NCBI GenBank assembly: GCA_020852175.1
Contig: JADZBH010000051.1
Location: 21,943-85,942, forward strand
DNA: 64,000 nt
Reading direction: 5' to 3'
DNA from: Bryobacterales bacterium
GTDB lineage: Bacteria; Acidobacteriota; Terriglobia; Bryobacterales; Bryobacteraceae
A program made the position numbers and the translations under genes. Shown in pieces: positions 25,799-34,859 of the stretch. A model generated the notes under the pieces. The model was given only the letters and a program-made list of their open reading frames with translations, was not told the DNA's origin and searched no databases. Position 1 is the stretch's first letter. Every line of letters starts with the position of its first letter.

Positions 25799-28057
25799 AT
25801 GAGCGGATACAAATGGGCGGCGGCGTTGCTGCCGTTGATGGCGGCGGCGCAAACCGCGGGGCCGGATTTCGCGCGGCAGGTGCATCCCTTGCTGCTGGCG
25901 AAATGTTCGGGCTGCCACAGCGAGAGGCTGAAGCAGGGCGGGTTGGCGTTGAATACCCGTGCGGATATTCTGCGTGGAGGCGTGAGCGGTCCGGCCGTGA
26001 AGCCGGGCGACAGCAATGGAAGCCTTCTCATCGCGCGTCTCCTGGAGGAAGGCGCGGCGCGCATGCCGCTGAAGAGCGCGCCGTTGGCCGCCGATGAAGT
26101 GAATCTGCTGCGTCGCTGGATCGACGCGGGCGCGGCGGGGCCGGCAAGTGTGTCCGCCGTGCGGTGGCGGCCCAGATTGGAGCTGCGCGCACCGGTGGCG
26201 CCCGATGGCCCTGGCCCGGCTCTGGACCGTTTGATCGCAGCCTATTGGAAGCAAAACAAGGTGGCGGCGCCGGGCGTGGTGAGCGATGCGCAGTTCGCAC
26301 GGCGCGCCTATCTCGACGCCTGGGGACTGCTGCCTACGCCCGAGGAGTTGCAACGCTTCGAGACCAGCGGGGACCAGGACAAACGAGCTCGCCTGGTGGA
26401 ACTGCTGTTCGCTGGCCGGCAGCGCTACGCGAGCCACTGGATCAGCTTCTGGAACGATCATCTGCGCAACGACGAGGGCGTGGTGTACCACGGAGAGCGG
26501 CAGACGATTACGCCGTGGCTGCGACAGGCCCTGGAGGAAAACCTGCCCATGGACCACTTCATCCGGGCGCTACTGAATCCAGAGGCCAAAGGCGATCCGG
26601 CCGGATTTCTGATTGGCGTGAACTGGCGCGGCGACGTGAGCGCATCCCAGATTCCAGTGATGCAGGCGGCACAGAACAGCGCGCAGATCTTCCTGGGCAT
26701 CAACCTGAAATGCAATGCCTGCCACGACAGCTTCATCAGTCAATGGAAACTGAAGGACGCCTATGGACTGGCGAGCTTCTTTTCGGACAAGGAACTGCTC
26801 GTCTACCGGTGCGACGCGCCGACGGGCGGAAAGGCGGAACTGAAGTTTCTGTATCCCGAACTCGGCCCCGTGCCGGCCTCGGACGCGGCGCTCGGCGTGA
26901 AGCGCGCGGCGGCGGCGGAGATGTTCACGAAGCCTGAAAACGGGCGTACGCCGAGGACACTGGTGAACCGGTACTGGCGCGCGCTGTTCGGGCGCGGACT
27001 GGTGGAACCGGCCGACGACATGGACGCCGAGCCGTGGAGCGCCGAGGTGCTCGACTGGCTGGCGGCCGATTTCGTGGCGCATGGTTGGGATGTGCAGCAC
27101 CTGCTGCGGACGCTGATGACTTCGCGCGCCTATGAGTCCATGAGCGCATTGGAAGCGGGCGGCGATCCCTATTTGTTCCGCGGTCCGTTGCCGCGGCGTT
27201 TGAGCGCCGAGCAATTTTCCGACGCCGTGAGCGCGATCACGGGGGAGTGGCGCACCCTGGTGCCTCGCGGTCCGGGCGCGGCACGCTATGTGCGGGAGTG
27301 GCAGGCGAAGAGCACTCCCCTGACACGCGCGATGGGGCGGCCCATTCGCGACCAGGTGATTACGGAGCGCGTGAACAACCCGACGACGCTGGAAGCTTTG
27401 GAGGTAGTGAACGGCTCCACGATGGCCACCGCTTTGTGGCGCGGAGCGCGCCGCATGATGGGCGTGCTGCCGGAGGCGCCGAAGCCGGTTTTCGATTCGG
27501 GCGTGGTGAACTCGCAGAAGGTGACTTGTGACGTTCCCCTGGGCGGCGCGAAAAAGGTATGGCTCGTGGTTGAGGATGTGGACAGCTACGACCCGGCACG
27601 CGTGCGCGCGGGCTGGGCGGGCATCCCGTTCGCCGCGACGAATGGGGCCATCGCGTTCAAGGGCGGCACGCGCCCCTCGCAGGCATTGATGATGAAGGTA
27701 CCGTCGGTGGCGGTCCTCGATACCGGGGGCGCGGAACGGTTGACGGCGGAGGTGGGCGTGGATGTGGAGTCGCTGGCGAGCGACATCAACCCGCGCATCC
27801 GGTTTTTCGCGTTCACCGTACCGCCCGAAATGGACCGTCTGGTGCCGGCTGAAGGGGAGACGCCGGTGGCGCGGCCTCCGGCCCTGCATGAATCGAAGGC
27901 CCTGGTGGACCGCGTATTCCTGCACGCGCTGGCACGGAAACCTTTGGCCGGCGAGAGAGCCCTGGCGGCCGCGTACCTGCGCGACGGCAAACCCGAGGGA
28001 TTGGAAGACCTGTTGTGGAGCATCCTGTTGAGTCCGGAGTTTCAATATGTACGGTGA
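25799..28057 (+). CDS. PSCyt1/DUF1549/DUF1553 exported cytochrome-like protein
   Basis: A 752-residue protein. After a signal peptide (MSGYKWAAALLPLMAAA) comes a planctomycete-type cytochrome c domain (CSGCHSERLKQGG; heme CxxCH), then DUF1549 (ARRAYLDAWGLLPTPEEL) with a second CxxCH (CNACHDSF), then DUF1553 (RTLVNRYWRALFGRGLVEPADDMD, ending LLWSILLSPEFQYVR). DUF1553 is split by an extra beta-rich segment (~565-690, VVNSQKVTCDVPLGGAKKVWLVVEDVDSYD) resembling an NPCBM-like carbohydrate-binding module. ATG 25799 has AAGAAGGAA before it. It overlaps the DUF1501 gene by 11 bases. These pairs are thought to act on exported glycans or sugar esters; enzymatic function is not established. Confidence 0.88.
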   Translation: MSGYKWAAALLPLMAAAQTAGPDFARQVHPLLLAKCSGCHSERLKQGGLALNTRADILRGGVSGPAVKPGDSNGSLLIARLLEEGAARMPLKSAPLAADEVNLLRRWIDAGAAGPASVSAVRWRPRLELRAPVAPDGPGPALDRLIAAYWKQNKVAAPGVVSDAQFARRAYLDAWGLLPTPEELQRFETSGDQDKRARLVELLFAGRQRYASHWISFWNDHLRNDEGVVYHGERQTITPWLRQALEENLPMDHFIRALLNPEAKGDPAGFLIGVNWRGDVSASQIPVMQAAQNSAQIFLGINLKCNACHDSFISQWKLKDAYGLASFFSDKELLVYRCDAPTGGKAELKFLYPELGPVPASDAALGVKRAAAAEMFTKPENGRTPRTLVNRYWRALFGRGLVEPADDMDAEPWSAEVLDWLAADFVAHGWDVQHLLRTLMTSRAYESMSALEAGGDPYLFRGPLPRRLSAEQFSDAVSAITGEWRTLVPRGPGAARYVREWQAKSTPLTRAMGRPIRDQVITERVNNPTTLEALEVVNGSTMATALWRGARRMMGVLPEAPKPVFDSGVVNSQKVTCDVPLGGAKKVWLVVEDVDSYDPARVRAGWAGIPFAATNGAIAFKGGTRPSQALMMKVPSVAVLDTGGAERLTAEVGVDVESLASDINPRIRFFAFTVPPEMDRLVPAEGETPVARPPALHESKALVDRVFLHALARKPLAGERALAAAYLRDGKPEGLEDLLWSILLSPEFQYVR

Positions 28058-29465
28058 CGGCCGCAGACGTGATTTCTTGAAGACGGCGGGCGCCGTGACG
28101 CTGTCGGCAATGGCCGGAGGCAACACGCGGCTGTTGGGCGCCGGGACGCTGGAGCCCACGGCGGACACGCTCATCCTGTTGTGGATGGCCGGCGGAATGG
28201 CGCAGACCGAGACGTTCGACCCGAAGCGCTTCACGCCATTTGAAACAGGACTGGAGTCGGCGCGCGTGCTGAGCACCTTCCCAGAAATTCCCACCAAGGT
28301 GGACGGGGTCCGGTTCTCCAAGGGTCTGGAGCGCATGGCCAACGTGATGGACCGCTGCACGCTGATCCGGAGCTACCAGGCGGGCGACCTCGGCTTCATT
28401 CTGCACAGCCGCCACCAGTTTCACTGGCACACCGGGTATGCGCCGCCGCAGAGCGTGGCCTGTCCGCACATCGGTTCGTGGATCAGCAGGATCCGCGGAC
28501 CGAAGAGCGAGAACATGCCGGCGTTCATCGACGTAGGACAGTCATTGGAAATCGGCGCCGAGAGCGATTCGCTGAAGGCGTTCCACACGGCCGGATTCCT
28601 GGGCGCCGAGTATGGCCCGTTCTTCATTCCTAACCCGGAGGACGCGGCGGCAAGCGTGCGCCCGCCCGCGAACATCTCGCGCGAACGGTTCGCCGGTCGC
28701 TGGGAGCGCTACCGGAAGCTGATGGCGGCGAGCCCCGTGTTGCGGGAGTCATCCAGCGCGCAGCAGGAGTCATTGAAGAGGAGCGTGGAGGGTGCTCACC
28801 GGCTGCTGACTTCGCCCGCCGCGGCGGCCTTCGATTTGAGCCTCGAACCGGAAAGCAGGAGCGCGCCCTACGGCAATTCGCGCTTCGGCCGTTCCTGTTT
28901 GCTGGCGCGGCGGCTGGCGGAGGCGGGTGCGCGCTTCGTCGAAATCACCACGGAATACATTCCATTCCGTTACTGGGACACACACGAGAACGGGCACACG
29001 CGGGCGGCGGACATGAAGGAGATGATCGACGCGCCAGTGGCTCAGTTGATCCTCGACCTGGAAGAACGCGGACTGCTCGACCGGACGCTGGTGGTGCTGG
29101 CCAGCGAGTTCGGGCGCGATTTGATCACCGAGGGCAAGCCGGGAAAAACCGTGCAGGATCAGATCAAGCAACCCGAACGGATGAGCGAGCCGAAGCACTA
29201 CGGCATGCACCGGCACTTCACCGAAGCGGGCTGCGTGTTGATGGCGGGCGGCGGCGTGAAGCGCGGCTTTGTCCACGGCGTCACGGACGACGAGCGGCCC
29301 TGCAAAGTGGTGAAGGACCCGGTACGGATCGAGGATTTGCACGCGAGCATCTACCGCGCCATGGGAATCGCGCCGTCGGAAGGGGCCGAAATCGAACGCC
29401 GGCCCTTCCACGTCACGAAGGACGGGCTGGGCCGGCCGGTGAAAGAACTGTTCGCGCGCGGTTGA
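28047..29465 (+). CDS. DUF1501 family protein, Tat-exported
   Basis: A 472-residue protein with a twin-arginine leader (GRRRDFLKTAGAVTL). The sulfatase-like alkaline-phosphatase-fold core follows: LILLWMAGGMAQTETFDPK, HTGYAPPQ, RFVEITTEYIPFRYWDTHEN and LVVLASEFGRD. The GGxxQ/ETFDPK and EFGR motifs are the DUF1501 hallmarks. It overlaps the DUF1549/1553 gene by 11 bases, so production is coupled. The family's role is not established beyond constant pairing with DUF1549/1553. Confidence 0.9.
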   Translation: MYGDGRRRDFLKTAGAVTLSAMAGGNTRLLGAGTLEPTADTLILLWMAGGMAQTETFDPKRFTPFETGLESARVLSTFPEIPTKVDGVRFSKGLERMANVMDRCTLIRSYQAGDLGFILHSRHQFHWHTGYAPPQSVACPHIGSWISRIRGPKSENMPAFIDVGQSLEIGAESDSLKAFHTAGFLGAEYGPFFIPNPEDAAASVRPPANISRERFAGRWERYRKLMAASPVLRESSSAQQESLKRSVEGAHRLLTSPAAAAFDLSLEPESRSAPYGNSRFGRSCLLARRLAEAGARFVEITTEYIPFRYWDTHENGHTRAADMKEMIDAPVAQLILDLEERGLLDRTLVVLASEFGRDLITEGKPGKTVQDQIKQPERMSEPKHYGMHRHFTEAGCVLMAGGGVKRGFVHGVTDDERPCKVVKDPVRIEDLHASIYRAMGIAPSEGAEIERRPFHVTKDGLGRPVKELFARG

Positions 29466-29472
29466 GCACCCG

Positions 29473-29853
29473 CTATCCAACGTAGGCGATGCAGTCGATT
29501 TCGACGAGCATCCGGGAATCGGCGAACTTGCATTCGATGGTGGTGCGCGCTGGTTTGGCTTCGCCAAAAAACTCGGCGTACACGGCGTTCATGGCGGCGA
29601 AGTCAGACCCGTTGCGCAGGTAGACATTGCACTTCACGACGTCGCGCAAGGAAGCCCCCGAGCCTTCCACGATCCGCTTCACGTTGTTCAGTACGAGGCG
29701 GGTTTCGTGTTCGATGGAGCCATAGGAGAGCTGGTCGTTGGCCGGGTCGATGGGCCCCTGCCCGGAGACATACAGAAAACCGCCGGCGCGGACCGCATGA
29801 GAGTAGGGTCCGCGCGGACTGACGGCTCCGGGCGGCGTGAGACGCTCGATCAT
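29473..29853 (-). CDS. ridA: RidA family enamine/imine deaminase
   Basis: A 126-residue single-domain protein with the YjgF/YER057c fold. RidA hydrolyses reactive enamines such as 2-aminoacrylate. The diagnostic tail ARTTIECKFADSRMLVEIDCIAYVG keeps the Arg (substrate carboxylate) and Glu, and FLYVSGQGPIDP, ETRLVLNNVKRIVEGSGAS and FAAMNAVYAEFFG are normal for the family. It overlaps the upstream NYN gene by four bases, so it follows that gene in one transcript. Confidence 0.9.
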   Translation of the reverse strand: MIERLTPPGAVSPRGPYSHAVRAGGFLYVSGQGPIDPANDQLSYGSIEHETRLVLNNVKRIVEGSGASLRDVVKCNVYLRNGSDFAAMNAVYAEFFGEAKPARTTIECKFADSRMLVEIDCIAYVG

Positions 29854-31211
29854 TCGGCGGGCTTCCTCTTCCGGACCGCGGTTTTACGCGGCGCGGGGGC
29901 CTTGTTGCCATCGGCCGCGGACGGGGCGCGCTTCTTTCGTGCTCGGGGCGACACCGGTTTCGCGTTGGGTTCCAGATAGCTCGGCTGGCCCCTGACGATG
30001 GGCTGAGGGCCGTCGTCCTCTTCCTCCTCCTGCTCGGTACGGACCGGAGCGGGCGGTGGAGCGGGCGGATAGAACTCGGCTCCGAGATAGCTCATCAGAC
30101 CCCGCTCTTCGCTCGCCTCGACGCGCACCACCAGGCGGTCCTGGGCGAAATTGAGAAACTCGGCGAAGCTCTGGAAGCCGAACTTCTTTAGGTCGAACCC
30201 TTCGATCTCTTCGATGAACCAGGATTCGAGGGATGCGGCGGGAACGCCCTCTTCCATGTCGAGGCGGTGCGTTTCGAGCACGTCGCGCAGGGGCGGCAGG
30301 GCGTCCTCGGGCTTGGCGGGCGGAATCTCCTGAACGGAGCCTCCCTTGCGTTCAATGATGTAGCGGCCGCCGGAACCGGTGACCTTCACATAGTCGGCGG
30401 CCTTCATGCGCTCCACGAATTCGGAGAAGCTGTGGGCTCCATATGCCCGCTCGTTGAAGGCCGGGGAAAGCTGCAGCATGGTGGACTTCAGCAGGCCGAG
30501 TTGTGGCTGGACGCTGCGGCGTTCGAGCACTTCGAGCGCCCGTTCCACCAGGGGCATGGCCTGCGACAGGTCCAGGGGAGCAGGACGTTGACGCTGCTGC
30601 TGCTGTTGCTGTGGCGGCCTGTCCTTGTGCTCGGCGCCGCCCGGCTCGCGTTTGACATCCCGGTCGCGGTCGCGGTCCCGGTCGCGCTGCTCCTTGTGGA
30701 AGGGCTTGTTGTCGCGATGGTGGCCCTTCGAGGAGGCCGCGGGACGGTCGTCGAGAAGCGATTCGTAGCTGACAAACTCGTGGCAGTTCTGCTGCAGGAT
30801 GGTGGAGGTGAACGCCTTGCCGCCGACGATGAACACGGTTTTCCCATATTCCTTGAGCTTGTTGACCAGCGGAACGAAGTCCGAGTCGCCGCTGACGATG
30901 GCGAAGGCGTTCACATGGCTGTGCGTGAAGGCCATTTCCAGTGCGTCGAGGGCGAGATTGATGTCGGCGCCGTTCTTGTCCCCGCGCGGCGACGGGATGC
31001 GCTGCACCATCTGGACGGCGTTTTCGGCCATCTGGCGCGTGGCGCCTTCCTGGCGGCTCCAATTGGCGTAGGCGAACTTGGCCACGATCTGGCCGCGCTC
31101 CTTGAGCGCGTCGAGCACGACGCCCACGGCGAACTCGCGGGACAACGTGCTTTTGACGCCGATCTCGATGTTGTCGTAATCGACAAACACGGCGATATTC
31201 TTTTCTTGCAT
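29850..31211 (-). CDS. NYN (LabA-like PIN) domain protein with two OST-HTH/LOTUS domains
   Basis: A 453-residue protein. Residues ~1-155 are a NYN/PIN nuclease-like domain with the acidic residues in VFVDYDNIE, ADINLALDALEM and IVSGDSDFVPLVNKLK. A charged, disordered linker has an Arg-Asp repeat and a Gln run (encoded near 30593-30684). Residues ~218-295 form OST-HTH domain one (LLKSTMLQLSPAFNERAYGAHSFSEFVERM), and ~308-380 domain two (LESWFIEEIEGFDLKKFGFQSFAEFL). The tail is Lys/Arg-rich. LOTUS domains bind RNA, so an RNA-cleaving or RNA-binding regulator is likely. It overlaps ridA by four bases. Confidence 0.88.
   Translation of the reverse strand: MQEKNIAVFVDYDNIEIGVKSTLSREFAVGVVLDALKERGQIVAKFAYANWSRQEGATRQMAENAVQMVQRIPSPRGDKNGADINLALDALEMAFTHSHVNAFAIVSGDSDFVPLVNKLKEYGKTVFIVGGKAFTSTILQQNCHEFVSYESLLDDRPAASSKGHHRDNKPFHKEQRDRDRDRDRDVKREPGGAEHKDRPPQQQQQQRQRPAPLDLSQAMPLVERALEVLERRSVQPQLGLLKSTMLQLSPAFNERAYGAHSFSEFVERMKAADYVKVTGSGGRYIIERKGGSVQEIPPAKPEDALPPLRDVLETHRLDMEEGVPAASLESWFIEEIEGFDLKKFGFQSFAEFLNFAQDRLVVRVEASEERGLMSYLGAEFYPPAPPPAPVRTEQEEEEDDGPQPIVRGQPSYLEPNAKPVSPRARKKRAPSAADGNKAPAPRKTAVRKRKPAE
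30593..30684. repeat. low-complexity Arg-Asp and Gln codon repeats inside the NYN gene
   Basis: Bases 30593-30612 are a run of GCTG-like triplets (Gln codons on the minus strand). Bases 30661-30684 hold four copies of the hexamer CGGTCG with one change (Arg-Asp on the minus strand). Both lie in the linker between the nuclease domain and the first LOTUS domain. Such repeats can change length by slippage, always by whole residues here. Confidence 0.7.
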
Positions 31212-31282
31212 TGAACTCTTTCTCCGGAGGCAAACGCCTTCGGGATTACCCCATTGCGGCTTGCCCGGCGGGGTGCGGGTCC

Positions 31283-31678
31283 TTAGCGGGCGCGCGCCAC
31301 CGAGCGGACAAAACCAGTGATCTCCTCAAGAGTGGCTCCGGGCTGAAACACGCCGGCGCAACCTTGTTTCTGCAACTCCGCGGCGTCCTCGTCGGGAATA
31401 ATGCCCCCAACCACCACGGCGACGTCGTCCATTCCCTTATCATGCAGCAACCGCAGCACCCGCGGCACGATAGCCATATGGGCTCCCGACAGGATCGAGA
31501 GACCGATGACCTGGACGTCTTCCTGCAAGGCCGCGTCGACGATCATCTCGGGAGTCTGGCGCAAGCCGGTGTAAACGACTTCCATACCGGCATCGCGAAG
31601 CGCTCGGGCGATGACCTTGGCGCCGCGGTCATGTCCATCCAGGCCTAGTTTAGCCACCAGGACGCGAATGTTGCTCAT
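31283..31678 (-). CDS. icmB: cobalamin-binding small subunit of an acyl-CoA mutase
   Basis: A 131-residue B12-binding domain. It has the DxHxxG lower-ligand motif (D14-G-H16-D-R-G19), then SILSGAH (the SxL motif) and VVVGG (GG). These are the three signatures of base-off cobalamin binding in mutases. The size matches a stand-alone small subunit such as IcmB (~136 residues), not a fused mutase. It lies 67 bases after the large-subunit gene on the same strand. The substrate is set by the large subunit, so the gene name depends on that call. Confidence 0.9.
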   Translation of the reverse strand: MSNIRVLVAKLGLDGHDRGAKVIARALRDAGMEVVYTGLRQTPEMIVDAALQEDVQVIGLSILSGAHMAIVPRVLRLLHDKGMDDVAVVVGGIIPDEDAAELQKQGCAGVFQPGATLEEITGFVRSVARAR

Positions 31679-31745
31679 GAACGGGAAGTGACCCGCTCCC
31701 ATTATAGATGGCCGTGACGCGGATTGTGCGCGCGTTCCGGATAGC

Positions 31746-33311
31746 TCATAGCACGGCCTGCTCCACCCAGACGCCGAAGCTTTCACGCAGCACATCGCAC
31801 ATTTCGCCGAGCGTCGCGTAGGCGCGGACGCAGCCGAGTAGCGCGGGCATGGTGTTGACTCCGTTGTCAGCAGCCCTCCTGAGCTGGCCCAACGCGGACT
31901 CGACGGCGCCGCTGCCGCGGCGGACGCGCAGCGCGCGCAGCTTGGCCACCTGCGCCTCCTCGGCGGCCCGGTCGATTTGCAGAATTTCAATCGGCTGTCC
32001 CAGGTCCTGGGTAAATGCATTCACTCCCACGATCAGGCGTTCGCCGCGTTCCACCTCCTGCTGGTAACGGTAACTGGCTTGCGCGATTTCGCTTTGCGGG
32101 AAGCCGCGTTCGATGGCGGCGATCATGCCGCCCATGCCGTCGATGCGGCCGATGTAGTCGAGGGCCTGCGCTTCGAGCCGGTCGGTGAGCGACTCGAGAA
32201 AATAGCTGCCGCCGAGCGGGTCGGCCACCAGCGGCGCTCCGGTTTCATGCGCGATGATCTGCTGCGTGCGCAAGGCCAGCGTCACCGCCTGCTCGCTGGG
32301 CAGCGCATAGGCTTCGTCGAGCGAGTTGGTGTGGAGCGACTGGCAGCCGCCGAGCACTGCCGCCAGCGCCTGCGTGGCGGTCCGGACGACGTTGTTGTTG
32401 GGCTGCTGCCAGGTCAGCGAACAGCCGGCGGTTTGGGCGTGAAACCTCAGGCGGGTGCTGCGTTCGTCGCGAGCGCCGTAGCGGTCCCGCATCAGCCGGG
32501 CCCAGATGCGGCGGGCGGCGCGGAACTTGGCGATCTCCTCGAAGAAATCGCTGTGCGAGTTGAAGAAAAAGCTTAGGCGCGGGGCGAACTCGTCGATGGC
32601 GAGGCCCCGCTCGATCGCCCATTCCACATATTCGACGCCGTCGCGGAGCGTGAAAGCCAGTTCCTGCGCCGCGGTCGAACCCGCTTCACGAATATGGTAG
32701 CCGCTGATCGAGACGGGGTTGTAGCGCGGCACGTGGCGGGCCGCGAATTCGATGGTGTCCGTGACCAGGCGCATCGAAGGCCGCGGCGGATAGATAAACT
32801 CCTTCTGCGCGATGTATTCCTTCAGGATGTCGTTCTGCAGCGTGCCGTTCAGCGAATTCCAGGCGGCGCCCTGCTTTTCGGCGACGGCGAGATACATGGC
32901 CCAGATGATGGCGGCGGGCGAGTTGATGGTCATCGAGACGCTGACCTCGCCCAGCGGAATGCCATCGAAGAGCGTTTCCATGTCGGCCAGCGAGCAGATG
33001 CTGACGCCACACTTGCCCACCTCTCCATACGAGTTCGGATGGCTGGCGTCGAAGCCCATGAGCGTGGGCAGATCGAAGGCGACGCTCAATCCGGTTTGGC
33101 CTTGATCCAGGAGATAGCGGTAGCGGCGGTTCGTCTCTTCGGGCGTGGCGAAGCCGGAAAACTGGCGCATGGTCCAGAGCTTGCCGCGGTACATGGTGCG
33201 ATGGATGCCTCGCGTGAATGGGAACTCGCCGGGCGGCGGCTCAGCCTCCCGAACGTCGTCCGGACCGTAGTGGTTTTCCAGGGGAACTCCGCTCAGGGTG
33301 CGGTGGAGCAT
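31746..33311 (-). CDS. icmA: acyl-CoA mutase large subunit, isobutyryl-CoA mutase type
   Basis: A 521-residue TIM-barrel mutase domain without its own B12 domain. Methylmalonyl-CoA mutases have Tyr89 and Arg207 (P. shermanii numbering) to hold the substrate carboxylate. The equivalent positions here are Phe51 (MRQFSGF) and Gln169 (EYIAQKE), the residues described for isobutyryl-CoA mutase, which interconverts isobutyryl- and n-butyryl-CoA. Position Ala78 (SVAFD) differs from 2-hydroxyisobutyryl-CoA mutases, which have Asp. The start is ATG 33311, and the divergent adenosyltransferase begins 50 bases away. The specificity call is by motif only. Confidence 0.82.
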   Translation of the reverse strand: MLHRTLSGVPLENHYGPDDVREAEPPPGEFPFTRGIHRTMYRGKLWTMRQFSGFATPEETNRRYRYLLDQGQTGLSVAFDLPTLMGFDASHPNSYGEVGKCGVSICSLADMETLFDGIPLGEVSVSMTINSPAAIIWAMYLAVAEKQGAAWNSLNGTLQNDILKEYIAQKEFIYPPRPSMRLVTDTIEFAARHVPRYNPVSISGYHIREAGSTAAQELAFTLRDGVEYVEWAIERGLAIDEFAPRLSFFFNSHSDFFEEIAKFRAARRIWARLMRDRYGARDERSTRLRFHAQTAGCSLTWQQPNNNVVRTATQALAAVLGGCQSLHTNSLDEAYALPSEQAVTLALRTQQIIAHETGAPLVADPLGGSYFLESLTDRLEAQALDYIGRIDGMGGMIAAIERGFPQSEIAQASYRYQQEVERGERLIVGVNAFTQDLGQPIEILQIDRAAEEAQVAKLRALRVRRGSGAVESALGQLRRAADNGVNTMPALLGCVRAYATLGEMCDVLRESFGVWVEQAVL

Positions 33312-33360
33312 GGCGGAATTATTGTAGCGCCCGGCGGGCCGCCGACACGACAATGAAAGG

Positions 33361-33984
33361 GTGAGCAACGAAGGCACCTTCAACGAACCGCGGCTGGCGC
33401 TGAACCGCATCTACACCAAGCGTGGCGATCAGGGACAGACAAACCTGGTGGGCGGCCAGGGCGTGGCCAAGGACGCGCTTCGCATCGAATGCTACGGAAC
33501 GGTGGACGAGTTGAACTCTCTCGTGGGCCTGGCCTGCGTCTCGGCCGGCGAGCGGCCGGAGACCGCGCGGCTGGCGGCGATTCTCACACGGGCGCAGCAC
33601 GAGTTATTCAACCTCGGCTCGATTCTGGCAACCCTGCCGGCCGACGTGCATCCGAAGCAGCCGCGCGTGACCGAAGCCGATGTGGCGCAACTGGAGCGCG
33701 AAATCGACGAGTTGAACGAGGGGTTGCCTGCGCTGCGTTCGTTCGTGCTGCCGGGCGGCTGCCGTCTGAACGCGGAGTTACATGTGGCGCGGACCGTGTG
33801 CCGGCGCGCGGAGCGGCTGACGGTGGCGTTGGCGCGCCAGGAAGAGATTCCCGCCGAGGCGGTGAAATATCTGAACCGGCTGAGCGACGCGCTGTTCGTG
33901 CACAGCCGCTGGGCCTCGCACGCCCTGGGAGCGGCCGAAGTACTGTGGTCGCCCAACGCGTCGGCGGGGGGAACGCAGCGTTAG
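33361..33984 (+). CDS. pduO: PduO-type cob(I)alamin adenosyltransferase
   Basis: A 207-residue enzyme that adds the adenosyl group to cob(I)alamin, giving the coenzyme used by the neighbouring mutase. The N-terminal [14 protein letters not shown] (ATP loop), [14 protein letters not shown], and later [29 protein letters not shown] with the conserved RxxxRRAER are all diagnostic. The start is GTG 33361, weakly supported (AAAGG directly before). It is divergent from icmA, with 49 bases between them, and followed after six bases by the TRIC gene. Confidence 0.92.
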   Translation: MSNEGTFNEPRLALNRIYTKRGDQGQTNLVGGQGVAKDALRIECYGTVDELNSLVGLACVSAGERPETARLAAILTRAQHELFNLGSILATLPADVHPKQPRVTEADVAQLEREIDELNEGLPALRSFVLPGGCRLNAELHVARTVCRRAERLTVALARQEEIPAEAVKYLNRLSDALFVHSRWASHALGAAEVLWSPNASAGGTQR

Positions 33985-33990
33985 GCGAAT

Positions 33991-34629
33991 ATGTACCCGA
34001 TCACGGTCGAGGAAGCACTTAAGCCGCTGGTTCAAACGCTCGACGCGATCGGGACCTTCGTCTTTGCCCTGAGCGGGGCGGCGGCAGGCGTTCGGGCGCG
34101 GTTGGATCTGTTCGGCGTTCTGGTGCTTTCCTTCGCGGCGGCGAATTCCGGAGGGATTCTCCGCGATTTGCTCATCGGCTCGGTTCCTCCTGCGTCCATT
34201 CGCGATTGGCCGTATCTCACGATCTCGATTCTCGCCGGTATTGCGACCTTTCTTTTTCATCCGAAGGTGGACCGGCTGCGGAAACCGATTCTCGTGTTCG
34301 ATGCGGCGGGACTGTCGCTGTTTGCCGTGTCGGGCGCGCAGAAGTCTCTTGCGTATGGCATGGATCCGGCGCCGGCCATGCTGCTGGGAATGTTGACGGG
34401 CATTGGAGGCGGTATTGTGCGGGACGTTCTGGCGAACGAGATTCCCTTGGTGCTGCGGGCGGAGTTGTATGCGGTGGCGGCGCTGGCGGGCGCAGCGATC
34501 GTGGTCGCCGGCGAGGTGACGCGGACTCCTCCGTTGGTGACGTCGATCGCTGGTGCGCTCGCGTGCTTTGCTCTTCGCATGGCGGCGATTCGCAGGGGAT
34601 GGAGTCTCCCTGTAGCGGCGGCAGAGTAG
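33991..34629 (+). CDS. TRIC-type (UPF0126/YicG-like) membrane cation channel protein
   Basis: A 212-residue protein with seven hydrophobic segments arranged as two inverted halves. Both halves carry the family's glycine-rich motif: ANSGGILRDLLIG in the first and GIGGGIVRDVLANE in the second, with GAAAGVRARLDLFG before the first. Bacterial homologues form trimeric potassium-permeable pores. It starts six bases after pduO, probably in the same transcript without an obvious functional link. Confidence 0.9.
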   Translation: MYPITVEEALKPLVQTLDAIGTFVFALSGAAAGVRARLDLFGVLVLSFAAANSGGILRDLLIGSVPPASIRDWPYLTISILAGIATFLFHPKVDRLRKPILVFDAAGLSLFAVSGAQKSLAYGMDPAPAMLLGMLTGIGGGIVRDVLANEIPLVLRAELYAVAALAGAAIVVAGEVTRTPPLVTSIAGALACFALRMAAIRRGWSLPVAAAE

Positions 34630-34859
34630 CGGCGCAGTGGATATTCGCGGCGAGCGGAACTTGCACCGGCTGTACTCCGCCATCGCAGCAGAATAACCCG
34701 CCGGGACAGACATTTGTCGATGAAGCACCGCAATCCTGGCAGCTTGGATCGAGTACGCCGGGTCTGGGCATCTAAGTGCAACAAAACACTTTCTGGCGGT
34801 ACAACGGACATGGCGAACATGCGAATCCGATTCGAATTCTGTATTAGTAAGGAGCTTCC
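34630..34859. other. 230-base gap, possible decayed coding remnant
   Basis: No confident gene. Plus-frame bases ~34635-34775 translate to a protein-like end (CTGCTPPSQQNNPPGQTFVDEA then SWQLGSS) but it has no start and no known family. A GGAG site at the 3' side belongs to the gene at 34860. AT content rises just before 34850, so a promoter for the next gene is likely there. Confidence 0.35.

Noticed and set aside
33312..33360. Possible cobalamin riboswitch before the mutase or adenosyltransferase
   Set aside because: Only 49 bases are available, far too short for a cobalamin riboswitch, and no B12-box was seen.
34635..34775. A small gene in the gap after the TRIC gene
   Set aside because: The protein-like tail has no start, no ribosome site and no family; it may be a remnant only.
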